DNA from: Methylobacillus flagellatus_A
Lineage (GTDB): Bacteria; Pseudomonadota; Gammaproteobacteria; Burkholderiales; Methylophilaceae
Assembly: GCF_031344055.1 (NCBI RefSeq)
Contig: NZ_JADBEN010000004.1
Strand: one strand, 5' to 3'
DNA: 64,000 bases
Part shown: positions 57,989-64,000 of the stretch, piece by piece
Layout of the letters: every line of letters starts with the position of its first letter
Numbering within the stretch: position 1 is the first letter of the stretch
Notes under the pieces: model-generated
Seen by the model: the letters and a program-made list of their open reading frames with translations, nothing else
Database searches by the model: none
What the model was told of the DNA's origin: nothing
Position numbers and translations under genes: made by a program

Positions 57989-58989
57989 TCTACCAGCTTG
58001 TTCTTGGCAATCCAAGGCATCATGGCGCGCAGTTGGCTGCCGACTTGCTCAATCGGGTGGGCGGCGGTCAGGCGGCGGCGTGCAGTCATGGATGGATAGT
58101 TGGTACGGCCTTCCAGGATGAATTGCTTGGCGTAATCGCCGTTCTGGATGTTGGTCAGGCATTCCTTCATCGCGGCGCGGGCCTGGTCGGCAATCACGCG
58201 CGGGCCGGTGACGTACTCGCCGTACTCGGCATTGTTGGAAATGGAGTAGTTCATGTTGGCAATACCGCCTTCGTACATGAGGTCCACGATCAGCTTGAGT
58301 TCGTGCAGGCACTCGAAGTAGGCCATTTCCGGAGCGTAGCCAGCTTCGACCAGTGTCTCGAAGCCAGCCTTGACCAGTTCGACCGCGCCGCCACAGAGCA
58401 CAGCCTGTTCGCCGAACAAATCGGTTTCGGTTTCTTCGCGGAAGTTGGTCTCGATCACGCCGCCCTTGGTGCCGCCGTTGGCTGCAGCGTAGGACAGCGC
58501 AATGTCCTTGGCCTTGCCGGAGGCGTCTTGGTAAACCGCGATCAGGGATGGCACGCCGCCGCCCTTGAGGTATTCGGAACGCACGGTGTGGCCTGGGCCC
58601 TTAGGCGCGATCATGATCACGTCCAGGTCCTTGCTCGGCACGATCTGGTTGTAATGCACGTTGAAGCCGTGAGCAAAGGCCAGCGCAGCGCCCTTCTTCA
58701 GGTTGGGCTCGATTTCAGCGTGATAGATTTCTGCCATGGTTTCGTCAGGCAGCAAGACCATGACGACATCCGCGCCAGTGACGGCATCCTTGATTTCCTT
58801 GACGTCATGGCCTGCGTTCACGGCCTTGGCAAAGGAGCTGCCGTCCTTGCGGGCGCCGATGGTGACGGTCACGCCGGAGTCCTTCAGGTTTTGCGCGTGG
58901 GCATGGCCTTGGGAGCCGTAGCCGACGATGGTCACCTTCAGTTTCTTGATCAGGGATAGGTCAGCGTCCTTGTCGTAATAGACTTTCAT
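57973..58989 (-). CDS. ilvC: ketol-acid reductoisomerase
   Basis: A 338-residue Mg2+- and NADPH-dependent class I enzyme that rearranges and reduces acetolactate for valine, isoleucine and leucine. The dinucleotide motif is VTIVGYGSQGHAHAQNLKDSG at about 20-40; metal residues are in VIETNFREETETDLFGEQAVLCGG and the substrate region ISNNAEYG follows. Length normal for the short form. It is the last gene of ilvBHC, 58 bases after ilvH. Confidence 0.98.
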   Translation of the reverse strand: MKVYYDKDADLSLIKKLKVTIVGYGSQGHAHAQNLKDSGVTVTIGARKDGSSFAKAVNAGHDVKEIKDAVTGADVVMVLLPDETMAEIYHAEIEPNLKKGAALAFAHGFNVHYNQIVPSKDLDVIMIAPKGPGHTVRSEYLKGGGVPSLIAVYQDASGKAKDIALSYAAANGGTKGGVIETNFREETETDLFGEQAVLCGGAVELVKAGFETLVEAGYAPEMAYFECLHELKLIVDLMYEGGIANMNYSISNNAEYGEYVTGPRVIADQARAAMKECLTNIQNGDYAKQFILEGRTNYPSMTARRRLTAAHPIEQVGSQLRAMMPWIAKNKLVDQSKN

Positions 58990-59047
58990 TTTTTACCTTT
59001 CAATACAAATGGATTCTGTTGCCCGGTGCGATGGGCAACTTGAGTGT

Positions 59048-59539
59048 TTAAAGTTTGAGTATCCTGTCGCCGCGGCCTATGCCGGAAGCGCCGGTGCGCA
59101 CGGTTTCCAGAATGACGGCCTTGTCCAGCGCTTCCAGGAAGGCGTCCAGCTTGGAGCCGGAGCCGGTCAACTCAATGGTGTAGCTGCCGTCTGCTACATC
59201 GATGATGCGGCCGCGGAAAATGTCGCACATGCGCTTCATTTCATCGCGGAAGGAGCCGGTAGCCTTTACCTTCACCAACATCAGCTCGCGCTCGATAAAG
59301 CGGCCATCGTTGAGGTCCAGTACCTTGACCACATCAATCAGCTTGTTGAGCTGCTTGATGATCTGCTCGATCACATCATCCGATCCGGAGGTGACGATGG
59401 TCATGCGTGACAGCGTGGCGTCCTCGGTGGGCGCCACGGTCAGGGATTCGATATTGTATGCACGCGCGGAAAACAGGCCGGCAACGCGGGAGAGGGCGCC
59501 GGCTTCGTTTTCCATCAATATGGAGATGATATGTTTCAT
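59048..59539 (-). CDS. ilvH: acetolactate synthase small (regulatory) subunit
   Basis: A 163-residue regulatory subunit with an N-terminal ACT domain (KHIISILMENEAGALSRVAGLFSARAYNIESLTVA, 2-37), where valine binds, and a second ACT-like half with RELMLVKVKATG and the SYTIELTGSGSKLDAFLEAL tail. It starts 8 bases after ilvB and precedes ilvC, the usual order. Confidence 0.97.
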   Translation of the reverse strand: MKHIISILMENEAGALSRVAGLFSARAYNIESLTVAPTEDATLSRMTIVTSGSDDVIEQIIKQLNKLIDVVKVLDLNDGRFIERELMLVKVKATGSFRDEMKRMCDIFRGRIIDVADGSYTIELTGSGSKLDAFLEALDKAVILETVRTGASGIGRGDRILKL

Positions 59540-59547
59540 GGTTCTTC

Positions 59548-61254
59548 TTACAGGTCTTCAGCCAGGATGATTTCAGACAACCCCTTGCCGTTCGGCACCA
59601 TCGGGAACACGTTTTCGTTCTGGTCGGTGATGAAGTTCATGAAGACGAACCTGTCGGTGAGGTTGAACGCCTCGGTCAAGGCGCCTTCAACATCAGCAGG
59701 CTTTTCGATATTCATGCCGACATGGCCGTACGACTCCGCGAGCTTGACGAAATCCGGCAGGCTGTCCATATAGGATTCGGAGTAACGGTTTTCATAGAAG
59801 AACTGCTGCCACTGGCGCACCATGCCGAGATAGCGGTTGTTGAGCAGGATCACCTTAATCGGCAGGTGGAACTGCTTACAGGTGGAGAGCTCCTGAATGT
59901 TCATCTGGATGCTGCCCTCGCCGGTGACACAGGCCACCTTGGCCTTGGGGTCGGCAAACTGCACGCCCATGGCATAGGGCAGGCCGACGCCCATGGTGCC
60001 CAGGCCGCCGGAGTTGATCCAGCGGCGCGGCTTGTCGAACTTGTAGTATTGAGCGGCCCACATCTGGTGCTGGCCGACGTCGGAGGTCACATAGGCTTCG
60101 CCCTTGGTGACTTCCCAGAGCTTCTCGATGACGAACTGCGGCTTGATGATCTCGCTGTTGCGGTTGTAGCCGAGACAGTTGCGTCCGCGCCATTCCTCGA
60201 TCTGCGTCCACCAGGCCTTGAGCGCGGCAGCGTCCGGCGTGCGGGTTTCCGCATCGAGCAATTCGTTCATCTCGGCGAGCACGGACTGCACATGGCCGAC
60301 GATGGGTACGTCTACCTTGACGCGCTTGGAGATGGAGGAAGGATCGACGTCGATATGGACGATGGTGCGGTCCTTGTTGTAGAAATGCTGCGGGTTGCCG
60401 ATCACTCGGTCGTCAAAACGCGCGCCTACGGCCACCAGCACGTCACAGTTCTGCATCGCCATATTGGCTTCCAGCGTGCCGTGCATGCCGAGCATGCCGA
60501 CAAACTGCCTGTCCGTCGCAGGATAGCCTCCCAGGCCCATCAGGGTGTTGGTCACAGGGAAGCCCAGCCTGTGGGCGAGCTTGATCAATTGATCTGCCGC
60601 ATCGCCCAGCACCACGCCGCCGCCGGTATACAGCATGGGGCGCTTGGCTTCGAGCATGAGCTTGATGGCCTTCTTGATCTGGCCGGAGTGTCCCTTGAGG
60701 ATAGGCGTGTAGGAGCGCATCTCCACGCTTTTCGGGTATTCGTAATGGCCGAGGTGCGCGGTAATGTCCTTGGGGATATCGACGACCACGGGGCCGGGGC
60801 GTCCGGTCGCGGCGATGAAGAACGCTTTCTTGATGGTGGGCGCGATGTCCTTGACATCCTTGACCAGGAAGTTGTGCTTCACGCAGGGGCGCGAGATGCC
60901 GATCATGTCCACTTCCTGGAAAGCATCCAGGCCGATGGCGGGCGTCGGCGCCTGGCCGCTGATGACGACCATGGGGATGGAATCCATGTGGGCGGTGGCA
61001 ATGCCGGTAATGGCGTTGGTGGCGCCCGGGCCGGACGTCACCAGGGCGACCCCGACTTCACCTGTGGCGCGGGAATAGGCGTCCGCTGCATGGACAGCAG
61101 CTTGCTCATGACGGACCAGGATATGCTTGAACTTATCCTGTTTGAATATTTCATCGTAAATATTGAGCACTGCGCCGCCAGGATAGCCGAAAACGTATTT
61201 GACGTTCTCTTCCTGCAAACAGCGAATGACGATTTCTGCGCCAGATAATTCCAT
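59548..61254 (-). CDS. ilvB: acetolactate synthase large subunit
   Basis: A 568-residue ThDP-dependent catalytic subunit that makes acetolactate or acetohydroxybutyrate. It has the ThDP Glu region YPGGAVLNIYDEIFKQ..HEQAAVHAADAYSRATG (about 24-60), a middle FAD domain, and the ThDP motif CVTGEGSIQMNIQEL...LLNNRYLGMVRQWQQ. The form GEG for the usual GDG is common in betaproteobacteria. First gene of ilvBHC. A candidate promoter (TTGACC 61322-61317, TAGTGT 61299-61294, 17-base spacer) lies about 40-70 bases upstream. Confidence 0.97.
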   Translation of the reverse strand: MELSGAEIVIRCLQEENVKYVFGYPGGAVLNIYDEIFKQDKFKHILVRHEQAAVHAADAYSRATGEVGVALVTSGPGATNAITGIATAHMDSIPMVVISGQAPTPAIGLDAFQEVDMIGISRPCVKHNFLVKDVKDIAPTIKKAFFIAATGRPGPVVVDIPKDITAHLGHYEYPKSVEMRSYTPILKGHSGQIKKAIKLMLEAKRPMLYTGGGVVLGDAADQLIKLAHRLGFPVTNTLMGLGGYPATDRQFVGMLGMHGTLEANMAMQNCDVLVAVGARFDDRVIGNPQHFYNKDRTIVHIDVDPSSISKRVKVDVPIVGHVQSVLAEMNELLDAETRTPDAAALKAWWTQIEEWRGRNCLGYNRNSEIIKPQFVIEKLWEVTKGEAYVTSDVGQHQMWAAQYYKFDKPRRWINSGGLGTMGVGLPYAMGVQFADPKAKVACVTGEGSIQMNIQELSTCKQFHLPIKVILLNNRYLGMVRQWQQFFYENRYSESYMDSLPDFVKLAESYGHVGMNIEKPADVEGALTEAFNLTDRFVFMNFITDQNENVFPMVPNGKGLSEIILAEDL

Positions 61255-61293
61255 AGATATTGCTTGTTATGCCGAGAATTTGGGAAACTTAGA

Positions 61294-61322
61294 ACACTAA
61301 CGGTTTGCGCCATTTTGGTCAA
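61294..61322 (-). promoter_or_regulatory. candidate ilvBHC promoter
   Basis: On the minus strand TTGACC and TAGTGT are 17 bases apart, 40 bases upstream of the ilvB ATG. I see no obvious leader peptide rich in branched-chain codons or attenuator hairpin in this 157-base gap. Confidence 0.4.
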
Positions 61323-61411
61323 GGAAGATTACGTGAGCCTCGGCTTTAAGCCAGTGATTTTAAGTGGCTTGTGGCAAAGCCTGCTGGGCAGTTTGTCGGT
61401 GTTTTGCATCG

Positions 61412-63196
61412 TTATTCAAACGGCGGCGGCGCGACCTTGAGCAGTTCTTCTATGGTGGTCAGGCCCGCGGCAATTTTCTCGGCGCCGTTGATCAATAATG
61501 GCTGCATGCCTTGCTGGTAAGCCAGCTTTTTGATGCTGGCGAGATCGGCGTCGTGAGTAATGAGTTTCTTGAGTTCCGGCGTCAGAGACAGCATCTCGTA
61601 AATGCCGCTGCGGCCGCGATAGCCGGTCATGCGGCATTCCAGGCAGCCGTTGGCGGAATAAATTTGCGCGGGCTTGGGCAGTTTCCATGCGCCCACCAGT
61701 TCACTCCACTGCTCCTGGCTGATATCGGTTGGCGTCTTGCAGTGCGGGCACAAGGTGCGCACCAGCCGCTGCGCCATGATGCCGATCAGCGACGAGTGGA
61801 TCAGGTAGGACGGGATGCCCAGGTCCAGCAGGCGGGTCACCGCGGCAGGGGCGTCATTGGTGTGCAGGGTCGAGAGCACCAGATGGCCGGTCAATGCGGC
61901 CTGGATCGCCATTTCACCGGTTTCCACGTCGCGGATTTCGCCCACCATGATGATGTCCGGGTCCTGGCGCAGCAGGGTGCGTACGCCGTCGGCGAACGTC
62001 AGCCCGATGTTGTGCTGCACCTGCATCTGGTTGAAGGCGGGTTCCACCATCTCGATGGGGTCTTCCACGGTGCAGACGTTGACTTCCGGCGTTGCGAGCA
62101 GCTTAAGCGTGGAATAGAGCGTGGTAGTTTTGCCGGAACCGGTCGGCCCGGTGACGAGGACGATGCCGTTCGGGCTTTGCGTCCACTGCGTCCATTTTTG
62201 CGCCTGCTCGCTGGAAAACCCCAGCTCGACGAAATCCTTGACCAGGATTTCCGGCGTGAAAATACGCATCACCAGTTTTTCGCCGAATGCCGTGGGCATG
62301 GTGGACAGGCGCAGCTCGATTTCCTCGCCCTCGTCCGTCAGCGTCTTGATGCGGCCGTCCTGGGGGCGGCGCTTCTCCACCATGTCCATGCGGCCCAGTA
62401 GCTTGATGCGGTTGGTGATCGCGTTCATGATGGCGCTGGGCAGTTGGTATACCTGGTGCAGCACGCCGTCGATGCGGAAGCGCAAGATGCCCATATTGCG
62501 GCGCGGCTCGAGGTGAATGTCGCTCGCGCGCTGCTCGAAGGCGTACTTGAACAGCCAGTCGACGATGTTGACGACATGCTGCTCGTTGGCATCGAGATTC
62601 TTGTTCTTGCCTAATTCAACCAGTTGTTCCAGGTTTTGCACGCCAATGACCTGGCCGGCTTTTGCCGTGGTGGCGAGATTGATGGAGTTGGCGAGGTTAT
62701 AGACTTCCGGCAGGTAGCGGCTGATTTCGCGCGGGTTCGCGACCACGAGCCGGATGCTGAGCTTCAGGATGCGTTCGAGGTCGGGTATCCAGTCGGTGAA
62801 GAACGGCTCGGCGGTCGCGATGACGGCTTCCTGGCCGCTGACCTTGACCGGCATGATCTTCAGGCGCTCGGCATAAGCCTTGGAAATGACCTGGGCCACG
62901 GCGCTGAAATCCAGCTTGAGCGGATCGACATGAAAGTGTTCCAGGTTGGCCCGTTTCGCCAGCCAGGCGGTGAGCATTTCGAGGGAAAGCTGCTTGTTCG
63001 GGGACTGCAGGTTTTTCCATTTCTGTTCGCTGATGATGATCAGCGGATGCAGGTTGGAGCTGTCCAGCCTGCGGTCCTTGAACAATTGCTCGGCCTGCAG
63101 TTTGTGCACCAGCCCGTCATTGACCAGCATGCGCAAGGTATCGCCCAGTGACAGGCGGCCGGGAGCAGGGTGGAAAATGGCGCTAGGTTGACTCAT
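61412..63196 (-). CDS. GspE/PilB-family secretion or pilus ATPase
   Basis: A 594-residue ATPase of the GspE/PilB/PulE group. It has an N-terminal GspE/MshEN-type domain (about 15-185), a Walker A motif GPTGSGKT at 350-357, Asp box TVEDPIEMVEP, Walker B region PDIIMVGEIRDVETGEMAIQ, and a CPHC...CLEC tetracysteine motif near the end. It is not linked to any other pilus or secretion gene in the window and is distinct from pilB at 37714 in its longer N-terminal domain, so a type II secretion or accessory pilus role is possible. Between ilvB and nadC. Confidence 0.88.
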   Translation of the reverse strand: MSQPSAIFHPAPGRLSLGDTLRMLVNDGLVHKLQAEQLFKDRRLDSSNLHPLIIISEQKWKNLQSPNKQLSLEMLTAWLAKRANLEHFHVDPLKLDFSAVAQVISKAYAERLKIMPVKVSGQEAVIATAEPFFTDWIPDLERILKLSIRLVVANPREISRYLPEVYNLANSINLATTAKAGQVIGVQNLEQLVELGKNKNLDANEQHVVNIVDWLFKYAFEQRASDIHLEPRRNMGILRFRIDGVLHQVYQLPSAIMNAITNRIKLLGRMDMVEKRRPQDGRIKTLTDEGEEIELRLSTMPTAFGEKLVMRIFTPEILVKDFVELGFSSEQAQKWTQWTQSPNGIVLVTGPTGSGKTTTLYSTLKLLATPEVNVCTVEDPIEMVEPAFNQMQVQHNIGLTFADGVRTLLRQDPDIIMVGEIRDVETGEMAIQAALTGHLVLSTLHTNDAPAAVTRLLDLGIPSYLIHSSLIGIMAQRLVRTLCPHCKTPTDISQEQWSELVGAWKLPKPAQIYSANGCLECRMTGYRGRSGIYEMLSLTPELKKLITHDADLASIKKLAYQQGMQPLLINGAEKIAAGLTTIEELLKVAPPPFE

Positions 63197-63250
63197 GTGA
63201 GGAATACTAAAGATTCGCGCAGCAAAAGTCGATGCAATGCAACGTGTCCG

Positions 63251-64000
63251 TCAAGCCGTTTCCGGCTGGAAGCGCATGGAAAGGTCGATCGCGTGCACAT
63301 GCTTGGTCAGGCTGCCGATGGAGATACGGTCGACCCCGGTCAGGGCGATTTCGCGCACATTGTGGATGTCGATGCCGCCGGACGCTTCGAGGATGGCTTG
63401 TCCGCGGTTGATCCTGACGGCTTCGGCAAGTGCCGGGATATCGAAATTGTCGAGCAGGATCAGCTTGGCGCGTGCTTTCAGCGCGGCCTGCAGCTGTTCG
63501 AGGGTTTCCACCTCGATCTGGATAGGCACGCCCGCATCCAGTGCGCGGGCGTTTGTTAACACGGCCTCGATACTCCCGGCGGCGGCGATGTGGTTTTCCT
63601 TGATTAATATTCCGTCGTAAAGCCCGATGCGCTGGTTGAGCCCGCCGCCGATGCGCACGGCGTATTTTTGCGCGATGCGCAGCCCGGGCAATGTCTTGCG
63701 CGTGTCGAGGATATGGGCGCTTGTTCCGGTGATGGCGTCGACGTATTGCCGCGTGGCGGTTGCGGTCGCTGAAAGCGTCTGCAGGAAGTTGAGCGCGCAA
63801 CGTTCGGCGGTCAGCAAGGCGCGGGCGGGGCCGGATAAGGTGCAGATCGTGCTGCCGGCCTTGACCAGGTCGCCTTCCTGAACCAGCCATTCGATCGCAA
63901 TCTCCCTGGAGACGTGGCGGAACGCTGCGCTTGCCCAGGGGATGCCGCAAACTACGGCATCTTCGCGTGAGAGGATGGTGGCGGTTGCCAATTGGCCTGC
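63251..64000 (-). CDS. nadC: nicotinate-nucleotide pyrophosphorylase (carboxylating), 5' end cut off
   Basis: The gene runs off the right end. The visible 249 codons match NadC (quinolinate + PRPP to nicotinate mononucleotide): TATILSREDAVVCG near the N-terminus, NFLQTLSATATATRQYV, TRKTLPGLRIAQKYAVRIGGGLNQRIGLYDGILIKENH and LEASGGIDIHNVREIALTGVDRISIGSLTKHV at the end. The first visible codons (AGQLATAT) show the frame continues beyond the window; a TTG inside it at 63991 is not the real start. Confidence 0.95.
   Translation of the reverse strand, partial: AGQLATATILSREDAVVCGIPWASAAFRHVSREIAIEWLVQEGDLVKAGSTICTLSGPARALLTAERCALNFLQTLSATATATRQYVDAITGTSAHILDTRKTLPGLRIAQKYAVRIGGGLNQRIGLYDGILIKENHIAAAGSIEAVLTNARALDAGVPIQIEVETLEQLQAALKARAKLILLDNFDIPALAEAVRINRGQAILEASGGIDIHNVREIALTGVDRISIGSLTKHVHAIDLSMRFQPETA

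Noticed and set aside
59722..61248. Open frame of 508 codons on the plus strand across ilvB
   Set aside because: Antisense shadow of a well-conserved acetolactate synthase gene; the translation is rich in His, Asp, Val and Ala as expected for such shadows.
1..64000. CRISPR array, tRNA or rRNA genes, complete insertion sequence or prophage
   Set aside because: I looked for regularly spaced repeats, cloverleaf-ending CCA motifs, transposase and phage proteins and saw none.

Overview
The window is a stretch of ordinary, densely packed bacterial chromosome with no rRNA, tRNA, CRISPR array, complete insertion sequence or prophage visible. Gene content and order point to a betaproteobacterium, most likely a methylotroph near Methylophilaceae. 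The evidence is the rhodanese-grxC-secB-gpsA block, the leuS-lptE-holA-proA-nadD and lptD-surA-pdxA-rsmA runs, the ilvBHC operon, type IV pilus genes, and a periplasmic MxaD-like protein beside a beta-propeller protein. The taxonomic guess is inference from content and order only.

Layout: 1-2507 carries the end of a rhodanese gene, grxC, secB, an SH3-domain exported protein and gpsA. Opposite to these lie comF and trmL (2644-3795). 3796-9960 is an accessory stretch: a small exported protein, an aldoxime dehydratase gene broken by an in-frame TGA, a sodium:solute symporter with its small membrane partner, a divergent LuxR regulator, an aldo/keto reductase whose start is unclear, and an unknown four-helix membrane protein. 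10227-15251 is a biotin operon (membrane protein-bioB-bioF-bioH-bioC-bioD) headed by a BirA-type operator. 15321-21302 is leuS-lptE-holA-proA-nadD on the minus strand, followed by a chemoreceptor gene and adk. 24155-29659 is lptD-surA-pdxA-rsmA, divergent from amgK-murU (peptidoglycan recycling), pepP, two UbiH-family hydroxylases and dsbC. 36489-39426 is pilB-pilC, followed by a cold-shock gene, icd, rluE, aroC, an MFS transporter and an aspartic protease. 45078-48925 is folE2, dxs, ispA and xseB. 49852-52844 is a CHASE2 adenylate cyclase overlapping a metallo-beta-lactamase-fold phosphodiesterase gene. 52897-54214 is an AT-rich patch with a fatty-acid hydroxylase and a type IV pilin gene that has a clear sigma-54 promoter. 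The window ends with the MxaD-like/propeller pair, rppH, psd, ilvBHC, a second pilus/secretion ATPase and the start-less end of nadC.

Most genes are housekeeping. The parts that deserve attention are the broken aldoxime dehydratase inside an otherwise intact uptake/regulator module, the BirA-type operator in front of an undescribed membrane protein fused to the bio operon, the paired cAMP-making and cAMP-degrading genes, the sigma-54 pilin promoter in an AT-rich patch, and three small inverted-repeat elements, two of which share core words. One of these sits directly in front of the lptD operon.
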